A stretch of DNA of 64,000 bases from Holothuria scabra (lineage: Eukaryota > Echinodermata > Holothuroidea > Aspidochirotida > Holothuriidae), in NCBI GenBank assembly GCA_037179385.1, contig CM074184.1, positions 14,588,001 to 14,652,000 on the forward strand. The letters are read 5' to 3'. This document shows, one piece after another, positions 45,548 through 59,403 of the stretch (position 1 is the first letter of the stretch; every line of letters begins with the position of its first letter). Below the pieces are notes generated by a model that was not told the origin of the DNA, made no database searches, and worked only from the letters and a program-made list of their open reading frames with translations. The position numbers and the translations under genes were made by a program.

Positions 45548-45917
45548 CCCTTTACCGTTGTTTGGGTCCTTTTGGACCAATGCGGAGAGCTCGGCTGTCA
45601 CCCATCTTTACTGTTTCACGCGGAGAACGAAACTGCGAGTAGCTACCCGAAAACTTCGGCCACAACAACAACGAGAGAGACAATAGTTTAAAGACCCATG
45701 CGGAGAGCTCGGCTGTCACCCATCTTTACTGTTTCACGCAGAGCTCGAAACTGCGAGTAGCTACCCGAAAACTTCGGCCACAACAACGAGAGAGACAATA
45801 GTTTAAGGTCACGGGGTCAATGGTCTACGAAAGCCGATGCGGGGCGGGCTACGTCCGCTTTTCCGCCCACTCCCGAGGCGCGCAAATATGCCCCGATCAG
45901 AGCACAACGGTAAAGGG
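45548..45917 (+). mobile_element. piggyBac-like MITE, copy 3 with internal duplication
   Basis: 370 bp between TTAA sites (45544-45547 and 45918-45921). About 119 bp are duplicated in tandem: the segment from GACC.ATGCGGAGAGCTCGG to ATAGTTTAA occurs at about 45574-45692 and again from 45691 onward. It lies only 100 bp from copy 2. Confidence 0.85.
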
Positions 45918-46482
45918 TTAATTCAGTTCAAATCCAGGGGTCGGAATGTCGCAAACAACTCACTTGATGATTATGAAAACTGAAAGTATAATCACATATA
46001 TTGCTCTGCCGCAAGACAATGGTTACTATAAAAGGAACTATGGGAATAAGTGTCTGAATTTAGACAGTGAAAGCTTAACTATATCTCAACAATAACGGTT
46101 AATGGTGGTTTTATATACATTCATTGAAGGAGTATTAATGTAACTCAGATTGAAAATACATATCACCAACTTTCAAAATTATTAACGATAATGTGACACA
46201 ATGACATATATTATTCGTGCAACACATAATTCGAACGAAAAGCAAACCGCCAACGAGTACATGAACACAATGCAGACTTTTGTTGTGTGAGGATTGCATT
46301 AGGTTGCTTTTATTTCAGGTCTGCTATTTATTATACAGAATCTCAAAATCTTCCCATTACACTTTTACTGTAAAACACCTATCTGATTAGGCCTAATCAT
46401 CAAGTAGACTCTTTTCTTTGTTATGTGTATTGGATATATTTAAGTTTAGGTTCATATGTTTTATTTGGATATTTTTACGAGA

Positions 46483-47665
46483 ATGGAAAACACGAAAACT
46501 TGGCTTCTTAAAGTGATCATGTTAATCATCTTATCACTCGTTAAACATGGCGTGTTTTCTCTCTGTCAATGTTTGGAAAGAAAAATAGACTGCAGATATC
46601 AAAACTTGACAAGTTTGTCATGGACAAGCAAATCACAATGCAACGATTCCATGAAGGGAATGAAATTTTCACTGGATTTGTCTCTTAATGATATTACACT
46701 GGTATACTCAGGAATGAACACCGAATATCTTCAGAATGTTCTAACATTGGATCTTTCCTTCAATAATATCAAGAAACTTTGCAAATTTGTTCATTCAAAC
46801 GAAAATTTAGATATCAAGGTTTTCAACTTCAGTTACAATCGTGTTACTAGTCTACGGAGAGATGTTCTTGAGCCATTTAATGCTTTAAAGGTTTTAGATT
46901 TTAGTAATAACCAGATTATAACGATTGAAAACGGAACATTTTCGTCTCTTATAAAACTTGAAGTCCTAAACCTGAGTTCAAACGCTCTCAATGTTTTACA
47001 CATCAGATGCCCAGACGTTTTAAAACATTTGAACTTAAAAGATAACAAACTTGAAAAAATATTTCTTCACGGACAACTCGATTTTCAAATTTTAGATTTG
47101 AGTTACAACAACTTTTCGATCTTTCCTTTATCTGGAGAAGACTGGCGAGGAAAAATTTTCTTCGGTGGAAACCCTTTCAATTGCAAGCTGTTAAGACACA
47201 ACTATTCACATCGCAATCTCGACTGCAGTCCTAATGCTATCTGTTCAAACTGTTTACCCGATGAAAATTGTAGTACTCACTCAAGTTTGTCACAACATTA
47301 TTTCACTACATCTTCATGGACAATTTCCGACTTAGGTACTACTTCAGGTACAGTATCGCTCCTTATAATAACCTCAAAACCCAGGTGAACATCCCATTTA
47401 CGACTGTCTGTATCATGTACAGCGGTGTTGTGCTTATACTTAGTCTTTGTCGTTTTTTTCTGTGTAAGTGTTGTACCGAAAGGAAAAATTTGAACGTTAC
47501 TCACGTCTTGACTTAGAATATGGGAGGCGGTTCGGTAAATTTTCCTCCCTGTATGTGGCACAGGCAGTGGTGTGTAGCCACTCGTCTAGTGACAAACTGG
47601 ATAGTTCCAAAAAATTAGGCGCCTGCTCAGGAGGTAAATTGCGAGTTGCTTCATCTGTCACTTGA
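46483..47665 (+). pseudogene. LRR transmembrane protein D, frameshifted before the helix
   Basis: The first frame (46483-47388) encodes a signal peptide, LRRNT (LCQCLERKIDC), seven LRRs and the FFGGNPFNC cap, about 301 residues. It stops at TGA shortly before the membrane helix. The helix (GVVLILSLCRFFLCKCC) continues in a second frame around 47415-47475. The conserved KFERYSRLDLEYGRRFGKF juxtamembrane block continues in a third frame (about 47480-47540) to a stop at 47665. Two indels relative to C therefore disconnect ectodomain, helix and tail. Start at 46483 is preferred to 46456 because its GAGAATGG context matches C and E. LRRs are very close to E, but the distal tail is unlike C and E. 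It is either a pseudogene or a gene for a secreted ectodomain. Confidence 0.78.
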
Positions 47666-47684
47666 ACAAAGGCAAAACCTACTT

Positions 47685-47758
47685 GGCTTCATGACTCAGT
47701 GGTTAGAGCGTCCGCACTAGAAAGCGGGAGGTCCCGAGTTCGAATTCCGGTGGAGTCA
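47685..47758 (+). repeat. tRNA-like SINE head with (TA)n tail
   Basis: A 7-bp acceptor stem (GGCTTCA with TGGAGTC, two G-U pairs). The A box is GACTCAGTGGTTAGAGCG and the B box AGTTCGAATTC. The anticodon stem TCCGC/GCGGG closes an eight-base loop, so it is not a functional tRNA. The body (ACCTCAGCCAGATTTTCCAG) leads at 47807 into (TA)n. Confidence 0.7.
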
Positions 47759-47804
47759 ACATCGTTTTTTTTCACCTCAGCCAGATTTTCCAGCTTTACC
47801 AATT

Positions 47805-49750
<1,946 letters not shown>

Positions 49751-49764
49751 AAAGGCCGAGGACA

Positions 49765-52700
49765 TTGCTACTTACAAGAATCTTTTTAAGGTTAGGGGGC
49801 TGGCTGAAAGACAGGAGAGGTGCAGTATTGAAAGCGCCCTCTAATTCGACGTCATTTTGGAGAATTTTCCACAGGGATCTGAAAAAGATCCCTCACAGTA
49901 GGATGGAAATTGGTAGTGAAGGGAATCCAGTCAAGTGGGTTGGCATTTTCGTATTTCAAAAGTTCTTGCCTTGGTACTTTGTTGGCTCTCTCCATATTCT
50001 TTCTAATGAATTTAAGAGGGTATCCCCTAAACATGAATTCCTTTGTTAGATCATTAAGGTTAATATTCAAATCATTATTGTCAGAACAAATTCTTTTGTA
50101 ACGAAGAGTTTGGCAGTAAATGATAGATATCTTGGTATGATCTGGGTGGAAGCTGGTGAATGGTATCTATGTGTGCCTGTCCGTGGGTTTGGTGAAGACG
50201 GATGTTTGTATGCTGTCATTCACCAAGGATACTGGAATATCTAGAAAATGTATACTTGAATTGGAACAATCAAAAGTAAATTTAATCGTAGGGTGGAAAG
50301 AGTTGACTTTCTCAACAGATCTAGTGAGGGAACGTTTCCCATGAGGCCATAAGAAAAAGATATCATCTATATATCTACAATACATTAAAGGCTTAGGTCT
50401 ACATTCATCCAGAAATCGCTCTTCTAAATACGCCATAAAGAGATTAGCATACACATGAGCGATTTTGGTGCCCATGGCCGTACCATGGGTTAGCAAGTAA
50501 AACTGGTCATCGAAGGTGAAGTAATTATGATCGAGGATGAATTTGGTAATGTCTTTTACATCAGAAATAAAGTTAGTGGAAGAGCAATTTCTAGTAAGAA
50601 ATGTTGCACATACCATACATTGCATGTATACCCTCATCATGGGGTATATTTGTATACAAAGCTGACTCATCAATGGTGACAAATAAAGTATCGTTAGAGG
50701 TTTTGCCAATACTATTCAGTTTCTGCAAACAATTAGTTGTATCCTGGATGTAGCTAGGTACATAACTAAGTAGAGGCTGAAGGGATTCGTCCACAAACTC
50801 TGAAAGATATTCAGTGTCAAGGTGCCATTGCCCGATACAATAGGGATCCTTCGTTCATTGCTGTCATCTTGAACTGATGCCATTTTGTGAATTTTGGGCA
50901 ATATGTAAAATCGTCCAGGAACCGGAGCGCTGGAAATCAGTGATGCTACTGTTCTTGAGTGGTGCTTGACAGGTTACTTATCATGGCTTTACATTACGAA
51001 AGAAAATCATTCGTGGGATCCTCTGGGAGCCTGGTGTAGAAATTGGTATCACTTATTTGGCGAACGGCTTCTAGTTTATAATCGATTGTATTAAGGATTG
51101 CAACCGCGCCCCCTTTATCTGCGGGTTTAATGACTATTCCCGTGTTCCCTTTCAGTTCCTTAATTGCCTTTCGTTCTGGTGCGGATAAGTTATATTTGTG
51201 TTTGTTATCCTTATCCTTTATACTACGTAAGAAGTGCTGAAAGTGGGCCTTGGCCTGAGCGGTAAAGGCATCGATGGATTCATTTCGACCCTTTGGCGGC
51301 AGTGGCGTAGCCACGGGGGGGCCAGATTTTCTTCAGGCCCCCCAGATTTTTTGCGTCCTGATAAAGTAATTGAAAAAATAAAAATAAAAAAATGTGTAAA
51401 AATTAAAAAAAAAAAAAATGGATGAATGTGTGTAAAACACATTTTGCCCGCACGTATGAAATCAAGCAATAACTTCAAAATGCCTACTTTCACTAAATTA
51501 GATACCGTTTGTAATCTGCGCTGTAGTTTATTGCATTTCACTTCGAAGATGAAACGAAAGTCTCGACGACAAACTTTAATGCGACTGTTAGGTGAAGACC
51601 CTTTCTCCCTTTCGGATGGCTGATTGATTTACTGAAAATAAGGCAATCGTACACTGGAGACCACTCTTCCACGACCCTTCCTATACTTAATTATACACAA
51701 AATATGCCGTGAGCAGATAAGGGTAAGGTACTGCCTTCGGATAGTTCTTCCCGTCCATCCTTAACAAGTAGGCCTATGTCGTGCCTCACTCCTGCCCATG
51801 ACAAGTGCCACTGTAAAACGATTTTTTCGACAAGTCCTCTTTTCAGTAGTTGGCACTGGCGTCCGGGGGATTTGTAAAATGTCCACAAGGTCCGGATTTC
51901 ATGTGTTTCCCACATGATCCATACTTCTGCTTTGAGGTTCAATTATTTTGAGGGATTTATTCGTAGTATTTTAATTTTGACCACGTAATGTACCGATGAA
52001 CAAATACTGCACCATTTTGCACATTGTTTCTTTGGTAGTAGGTATGTCTCTTGTAAAATCTCTACAAAAACTAAAAATATTTTTATATTTTTCATGCTCC
52101 CCAAAAAGGGAAAATTCGAAAACTCAGGCCTATAATCAGTTCAAAGTTTTGCCAAACATAGCACCATTTTGCATCTAGGAAATTTAACGCAAAGAAAGTT
52201 TCTCAGAGGGGGACACAACTACTTTTGGTTTTCCTGTTAAAGGGTGAGGTACTGCCTTAGGTAAGCTGAAATCCATTCAAATATTGCCGAATTTGCGACT
52301 GGGTACATCCAGTTTAAAACAGGTGGGAAGTGCCGTTTCCGGCCATCTGGAGGGGTTTTAAAGCCCAAATTTTTCTTGTACGCTCCGCGCGAACTGATGG
52401 TGGCGCTCGGCTTAGATTTAAATATTGCCGCATTGCGATCTACGTGCTTCTGAAGTTTACAATTTTTCCCAAGGGAAAGGGAGATACCGGCTCCCTTTAG
52501 TCTCATCCCCCAGGCCACAGATCAGAAGTGCCCAGTTTTGAGGTCCCTAAAAAGTGTATGTATTACCATTTTTCATAGATTGATTTTTTATTCTCATTAT
52601 TTGAGACATCGCAGACATGAGATTCGTATTTCAAGGCTGGGTACATCCAGCTTAAAACACATGGGAAGTGCCGTTTCCGGCCATCTGGAGGGGTTTTAAA

Positions 52701-52945
52701 GCCCCAAATTTTCTTGTACGCTCCGCGCCAACCGATGGTAGCGCTCCGCTTAGATAGTCTTGCCGTGCCTGACCCTCGGAGGTACCAGGCCCCCCCACTT
52801 GTAACCTAGCCCCCCCCCCCCCAAAAAAAAAATCCCATCCTGGCTACGCCACTGTTTGGCGGTGTCCACTGGGATCTCGGTTTGGGAGTTCCCTTGGTCT
52901 TATAAAGTGACTCATCAAGATTCTTGCAAGTAGCAAAATTCCTCG
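49765..52945 (-). mobile_element. PLE-3 (YIDD type), split by a hAT-like element
   Basis: Minus strand. The N-terminal part begins near 52945, is interrupted at 52854-51300 by a transposon, and resumes (KGRNESIDAFTAQAKAHF). KPADKGGAVAIL, then MPKIHK (about 50901) and ESALYTNIPHDEG (motif A) follow. HGTAMGTKIA (motif B), YIDDIFFLWPHG (motif C) and FTKPTD follow in 50709-50167. The thumb/linker region (50070-49765) ends with an AFNTAPLLSFSQPPNL-like segment. The endonuclease domain is missing because the element is cut off at the PLE-2 junction. Frame breaks near 50620-50720 show it is inactive. Confidence 0.8.
51300..52854 (+). mobile_element. hAT-like element with perfect 8-bp duplication
   Basis: 1555 bp with ends CAGTGGCGTAGCCA and TGGCTACGCCACTG. 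It is flanked on both sides by TTTGGCGG (51292-51299 and 52855-52862), a perfect 8-bp target duplication. It interrupts PLE-3, whose reading continues across the site if the insert and one duplicate are ignored. It encodes no transposase. The interior contains two copies of a subrepeat (about 52300-52435 and 52640-52760: GTACATCCAG, CCGTTTCCGGCCATCTGGAG, GCTCCGCGC) related to the 176-bp family. Confidence 0.88.
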
Positions 52946-53450
52946 CCCTTTTATCTCTACAGGGGAACTCTCCATGTAACAAAGCAAGATGCCAAATTTG
53001 TAAGCATGTCTTTACCTTATCCCTCATAACCCTCCACGCGCCTCATACCAACTTTATCCAGGTAACTTTAACTGTGATTCTGCCAGTGTTATCTATGTAC
53101 TCTTTTGCAAAAAATGCACTGAAGGCAAGTTTGTAGGAGAAACGAAGGCAAAATTCCGTCGTCGTTTCAACAATCATAAACACACCATTTTACAGCGGGT
53201 CACTGGATTTTCTGTTGCAGAGCATTTTTCCTCTCCCGAACAAAAAATACACAATCTAAAGCTATTCATCTGGAAAGGCAACTTTAGGGACGACGACCAA
53301 CGAAAGCTGAGCAAATTAAAAAAAATTTATCCTTGAAAACACATACCAGGGGTCTGAACAAAGATTTGGGCATGTTAAACGATTTTACGTAGTTCATTAC
53401 TCAAGTCTCCGAGGAAGAGGTAGGACCTCGAAATGTAAAACTACGCTTTC
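52946..53450 (+). mobile_element. PLE-4: plus-strand GIY-YIG 3' piece
   Basis: Plus strand, joined head-to-head to PLE-3. It encodes CNKARCQICKHV, then SVIYVLFCKKC and FVGETKAKFRRRFNNHK (GIY-YIG with conserved Arg), then FSVAEHF. Frames shift at about 53060. A stop at about 53336 is followed by a short tail ending in a hammerhead-like core. This mirrors the inverted organisation of PLE-1. Confidence 0.75.
53409..53433 (+). ncRNA. Hammerhead-like core, PLE-4 3' end
   Basis: CCGAGGA, one A, GAGGT-AGG-ACCTC hairpin (5 perfect pairs), GAAA. The stem sequence is entirely different from those at 48068 and 59404 while the frame of the motif is kept. Confidence 0.5.
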
Positions 53451-53519
53451 AGCAAAGCGGGATTTGAACCCAGGACCGCTCGCTTTCCGGGCGAGTGCCT
53501 TACCACTGCACTAAACGTG
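53451..53519 (-). repeat. tRNA-like SINE unit, copy 1
   Basis: Minus strand: A-box-like TAGTGCAGTGGTAAGGC, B box GGTTCAAATCC (perfect), and anticodon arm CTCGC-CCGGAAA-GCGAG lacking U33. The flanking CGTGACTGACGTGATTT is shared with the copy at 53764-53833, so this is a dispersed unit, not a tRNA gene. Confidence 0.6.
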
Positions 53520-53763
53520 ACTGACGTGATTTCAGGCTCGACCCAAATTACAAATACCGCGCACTCAATTTCCCCTCCTTGTTACCACCGAAGTGTATAA
53601 ATCCCGAAACGGGGTAATTAATTAGGTCGAACGTGGTAGGATCGACTGTAAATGTAGGTCGAAAAATTGGTAATGATTCGATCATGAATTTTAATTCAAC
53701 CCAAGTACTGGCATTGCCTTTTGAACAAGGGAAGAAATATAGAAAAAGACCAGAAGGAAAATT

Positions 53764-53833
53764 CAGCAAAGCGGTATTTGAACCCAGGACCGTTCGCTTT
53801 CCGGGCGAGTGCCTTACCACTGCACTAAACGTG
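53764..53833 (-). repeat. tRNA-like SINE unit, copy 2
   Basis: Nearly identical to 53451-53519, about 313 bp away in the same orientation. It has the same anticodon arm and the same CGTGACTGACGTGATTT flank. It sits at the 5' edge of PLE-5. Confidence 0.6.
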
Positions 53834-53949
53834 ACTGACGTGATTTCTCCTGCAGCAGCCATTATCTGTCAACAAGCTTCTGGTAAACTTCGTAATGTAG
53901 CCCTAAGTCGCAGTTATAGCAAACAGAGGAGACTAAGTAAGATCATCAG

Positions 53950-56491
53950 CAATAATGACTGGAAACGAAATTTACACACCCAGTGTGAGCAAGAGGCTGT
54001 TGAATTTTTCTTCAAGGAGGCTTATTCTTCTCACGTAAAAATTGTTTCAAACGCAAGAATGCAAAACTATCGACTCTACTTGAGACAAACGTTTTACTCT
54101 CTAACCTTGCAGTACAGGGGCACTCATTCATTAATGATATTTTCAAATCTGGTACTCATCGTTCAGCTACCGGTACTACCACAGATAATTCACGCCATCT
54201 CCAGGTTATCAATCTTAGTAATTAGCCCCTTTCTGAACATCAGAGAAGTCTATTGGACAAGGGGTTATCTTTTTGCCCTACCAACAAAACTGATGACGTA
54301 GAACTCAGTCACTCTATCTCACGCTTCAACGGGAGAGTGAAACTTGCGGAATGGGTCCACACGGAGGACTTGCCAGACACCTCCCCACCCCTCAGACATC
54401 CGCAATTACATAAACGAGAATGGACGACTAGTGCCAATCGGAACCGCTACATAGACTGCTTTACTGATAGTGTGGAACAACATCTCAGAGATTTTCTCAA
54501 TGAGGTAAACCACCCCCCTTTAACTAAGACCGACAACCTCACTAGACAAGAACGACAAGCTCTCCGAGAACTACGGTCCAAGGAAGATCTTGTCATCAAA
54601 CAGGCGGACAAAGGAGGTGCCATAGTCATACAAAATTGTGAGGACTACATATCTGAAGCACATAGACAATTAGCTGACAACAATTTTTATTCTCTGCAGC
54701 CTTCAGATCAGACTACAGTAGTCATGAAGAAGCTTAGATCTTTTGTCAAAAATCTTGAAACGGACACTCAAGAGGACATTCAAGAATTAATACCGCCCAA
54801 TCCTCGTTCTGGGTATTTTTACTTGTTACCTAAATGGCACAAAATTTATTCTTTACTAGATAAAGTTGTATTGGATTCGGAAAAGCCCATTAATGACGGG
54901 AATGTAATTTTTCTAGCACGTAAGTACTGTGTAACCCCACCAGGTAGACCCATAGTATCAGGTATCAATACCCCCACCGAGTATCTGTCTGCATATGTTG
55001 ACGGCTTTTTGCAACCCCTACTCAAATCTATACCCAGCTTTATTCAAGATACCACCCAATTCCTCAGGCGTCTCCAAGAAATTTCCCACATTCAAGCAGG
55101 TCCATTCTTGGTATCCCTTGATGTTGCATCATTGTATACTAATATCCCACATGAGGAAGGGATTAATGCCTGCCGGGAATTTCTTCTGAAGTACCACCCC
55201 CCCTAGTAGAGCCAATGACTTAGCTTCCCTAATAGAGTTCATCCTCAAAAATAATTATTTTCAATTTCTTGATAAATTTTACCACCAAACCAATGGGACC
55301 GCCATGGGTACTAAGATAGCCCCAAGTTACGCTAACCTCTTCATGGCCTCTTTAGAGCAACCCCTCCTGGAGGCTTTACCTAAGAAACCCTCTTTTTATG
55401 TTCGGTATATCGATGACATTTTTCTAATTTGGCCTCATGGCCTACAGGAATTACTTAAGTTCAAGGATTTTGTAAATTCTTTTCATAGTTCCATTAAGTT
55501 CACTATGGAATATTCACAAACTCAATTACCGTTTCTTGACACGGTTGTGCATGTCACAGGCTGTTGCCTTAAGACTTCGTTATTTACAAAACCCACGGAC
55601 AGTCATTCTTATTTACATTTTGGCAGTTTCCATCCTTCTCATATCAAACATTCGATCATTTTTAGTCAATTCCTAAGAATCAAACGTATCTGCTCTACCG
55701 AAGCCGACCAACTACGACACATGGTCAATTTTGCTGGATACATTTTACATAGGGGGTATCCTTTTAAACTTATTGACTCTTACTTCAGAAAGGTCCAGCA
55801 GTTAGATAAAAACAATCTGCTTTGTTACCGTGCCAGGAATGAAACTAAACGAATCCCCATTGTAGTTACCTATAACCCTAAACTTTCCTCCCTACTCAAA
55901 AGAATCAAGACTTCGTGGCGAAATCTCAGCCTAAACCCCACTATCAGAGATATTTTCAATGAACCCCCAGTTACTGCTTACAAGCAACCGCCCAGTTTAC
56001 GCAGAATCTTGGTTCACACCAGGCTCAATCCTTCCCTGGCTACCCCTCCCAGAGGTAATCTCCCTTGTGGTAGTAGTCGTTGCCAAGTATGCAACCATAT
56101 GATCACAGAGCGTACAGTGCACATCCACCCCAAGGGAATTCAATTATCACCGGGCCCGTACTCTTGTAATTCCTCCAATGTCATTTACCTTCTTTTGTGT
56201 GATAAGTGTCCGACGATCTCTTACATAGGTGAGACCTCCTCCAAATTTAGGCTAAGATTCAACGACCACAAATCTAGCATTCGTAACAAAAGCACCGGCT
56301 TCCCTGTCGCAGAACACTTCAACAAACCCCTCCACAGTGTGAACGATTTAAAATTCGCGATATTGATGAGAGGCTTTTCTACAACTGAGATTCGTAAAAA
56401 ACAAGAATTAAGGCTAATCTTCAGGTGTGAGAGTCACGTCCACGGTCTCAACCGTGACCTTTCATTCATGGCATACAAGCGTGACCGCTGA
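53950..56491 (+). pseudogene. PLE-5 polyprotein: RT plus GIY-YIG
   Basis: The frame is readable from about 54060 but interrupted by TAG at 54223-54225. From 54253 it is open to 55206: the QADKGGAIVI fingers, YLLPKWHK, PGRPIVSGINTPTE and SLDVASLYTNIPHEEG (motif A). A C-run at about 55194-55202 shifts the frame. The second part runs to 56491: NGTAMGTKIAPSYANLF (motif B), RYIDDIFLIWPHG (motif C), LPFLDTVVH, FTKPTDSHSYLHFGS, the CGSSRCQVC Cys cluster, VIYLLLCDKC...SYIGETSS (GIY-YIG), LRFNDHKSSI and VAEHFN. The Asp pair and endonuclease residues are intact, so this copy died recently or the C-run is an error or slip site. Confidence 0.82.
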
Positions 56492-56547
56492 TCAGGTCGC
56501 TTGTACTTTCCTCTCCGTAACATTGTTAAGCTTTCCATTATACTGTC

Positions 56548-56572
56548 GATAAGGAATCTAGGAGGTTCGAAA
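56548..56572 (+). ncRNA. Degenerate hammerhead-like core, PLE-5
   Basis: ATAAG precedes a GAATC-TAGGA-GGTTC hairpin (five pairs, one G-U), then GAAAC. The 5' core is poorly conserved. It is listed because stem II plus GAAA occupies the same place after the ORF as in the other PLEs. Confidence 0.3.
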
Positions 56573-56747
56573 CGTTCAGTTTGTACATATTCTGTATTTT
56601 TTTACTATTTGCTTTTTGTTCATCTGTAAAGCACGGGATTACAGAATGTACCATCGTTTTCGTTTTTCTTGGTTGGTGGCAGAGGCATTGCTCTTTTTCT
56701 GCTTATTTTGTGTATTTATTTTCCACCAACGCACGGACTTCACCATG

Positions 56748-56852
<105 letters not shown>

Positions 56853-56896
56853 GAAATAAGTAGGAAACAATTGCTTTTCCCTGAGCATCGTATAAA

Positions 56897-57400
<504 letters not shown>

Positions 57401-57482
57401 ATTTCAGTGGTGTCTGTGAATCCTATGTGGATCCTACTTGCTAAGCGAGAAATTTTGTTGGTTCCAGTACATTTCATTCAAC

Positions 57483-57529
<47 letters not shown>
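57483..57529. repeat. (AT)n(GT)n compound microsatellite
   Basis: (AT)9 followed directly by a (GT)n run. Confidence 0.9.
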
Positions 57530-57532
<3 letters not shown>

Positions 57533-57547
57533 ATGTTTTTGGTGTAA

Positions 57548-57865
57548 AACGGGGACATGGGCCTTTTTTTCTCCGGGCAAGTGTGGATACACCTGCAAGT
57601 GGGGATATCCCCACTTGCCAAATGCAAAATTAGCCATGAAATTGAATTTCTCACGTTTCAAGGATGTACCACAGCAAGTTTGAAGCATTTTGGAGTTTCC
57701 CCCAATTTCCATGTGATGGACCTAACATTAGGTGACAAACCGTGGGCTGGTGCATGGGTGTATGTGTATCTGTGTAGTACCAGTAAATCGGGGACATGAG
57801 CATTTTTTCCCCTAGTCAAGTGTCGATACACCCAAAGTGGGGATATCCACATTTCCATGGTTAAA
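57548..57865 (+). repeat. Diverged tandem duplication with GGGGATATCC
   Basis: Two units (about 57548-57620 and 57788-57862) share GGGGACATG.GC.TTTTTT, CAAGTGT.GATACACC and GTGGGGATATCC. Spacing is about 240 bp. The origin is unknown. Confidence 0.55.
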
Positions 57866-57932
57866 AAAATGTGTCCCCGATTGACGGTCAAAACATGTAT
57901 GTGTGTGTGTGTGTGTGGAAACGTTATATTTG

Positions 57933-57935
<3 letters not shown>

Positions 57936-58010
<75 letters not shown>
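57936..58010. repeat. (AT)n microsatellite at PLE-6 5' junction
   Basis: 75 bp of pure AT ending directly at the first recognisable base of the 5'-truncated PLE-6. Confidence 0.95.
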
Positions 58011-58014
<4 letters not shown>

Positions 58015-58583
58015 TGTCGGGTATATTTCCACCGATGTTTTTTCCAAACCTACAGACCGCCACCTCTACCTCCTCACCACTATTGCCCACCCTACTAATA
58101 CCAAGAAGAGTATTCCTTATAGTATTGCTTTACGCCTTAAGCGTATTTGTTCTTAACCTGAATATCTGAATCGGAGAATTGAAGAGTATAGTGGCTACCT
58201 CATCAGTAGAGGATATCACCCAGATTTTGGTAAGGCCCAGTTTAATAAAGTTAATGGCATCCCTCGGGAGAATTTACTTAAACCTACTAAAGGAGGCTTA
58301 GCAACAGACGTTTCCCCCTAATTGTGGACTTTAACCCTGCCCTGCCAAATAAAGGTAAGATTATTTCAAATATCTCCCCTTACTCCACTCCTCCCCTTCA
58401 CTTCAGAAACCTGTCCCAGAGCATGCCATTTTTGGAGTCTTTCGCAAATGTAAATCGCTGAAGGACCATTTACGTGATTCCAATAATAAAAACCGCCCGC
58501 CCTCAATTGGTCAAACCACCGGTCCTTCTCTAGGCTGTCATAAGCGTACGAGAAAACGCTGTGACCTTTGTGCTAATTTTTTA

Positions 58584-58931
58584 TTGTCCTCCACTAAGTT
58601 GCATAGTTCTAGTACTGGTAAATTTTATCTTATTGTAGACTCTGTATCTTGTGATAGTCGTAATGTTGTTCATCTTGCCACCCGTGTTAAATGCAATGTG
58701 AAATATGTTGGTTCCTCTTCTACTGAATTTAAGGTTCGGTTTGGAAACCATACGTATGATATGGTGAACGGAAAAAAGCGTTGCGAATTAGCTTTACATT
58801 TCTCAGGTACTTTACATTCACTAAATGACATTAAATTCATTATCATTGAAAAGATTCACTCTTCTATTAATTTGGAAGCCGTTTTGAGCAAACGGGTTGG
58901 TTATTGGATGGCTCAATTAAAAACACTTTAA
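58584..58931 (+). pseudogene. PLE-6 GIY-YIG endonuclease fragment
   Basis: 115 codons with RNVVHLATRVKCNVKYVGSS (the GIY-YIG pair; the expected Tyr of the first element is His here), FKVRFGNHTYDM, LALHFSG and LNDIKFIIIEKI. The upstream linker with GCHKRTRKRCDLC lies in an overlapping frame from about 58430. It is homologous to PLE-7 (30732-31145). With a His at the first catalytic Tyr and a broken RT it is unlikely to function. Confidence 0.72.
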
Positions 58932-59403
58932 CCCTCAGGCCTAAATAAAAGAAAGGAATTTAATTCTCTCAAAAGAACCTGTTTTTGGTAGTTACCCCTT
59001 TGTATTTCTACCTGAGTATTTTACCTTCTCTTCTTCCTTTGTGTCTTATTGTAGCTACTATCTTATCCGCCTTTTATTTTGATTTTTAGCCCTATTATGA
59101 CTTTCTAGCCATGTGTTTCCATTTGTTTAGGTTATTCTCTTTTGGTTTAACATCCTTTAATTTTTTTTTTAATCTTTTATTGTTTGAATTTTTATCTTAT
59201 TATTTCCCCCTTTCTTCTTGGACTGATGCCCTGTACCTGGCCTTTATTTTGTTTTTCTTTTGTATTTTATCTTTTTGTATTTTGACTCCCCTTTTATCCT
59301 TTTGCTTTTTCTACTAGGACCCTCAAGTTTTTACTTATTACTCCCTTCTTGTGCATTTAGCCTTGTATATAAGTGTAAATCATGTTATTGGTCATACAGT
59401 TGG

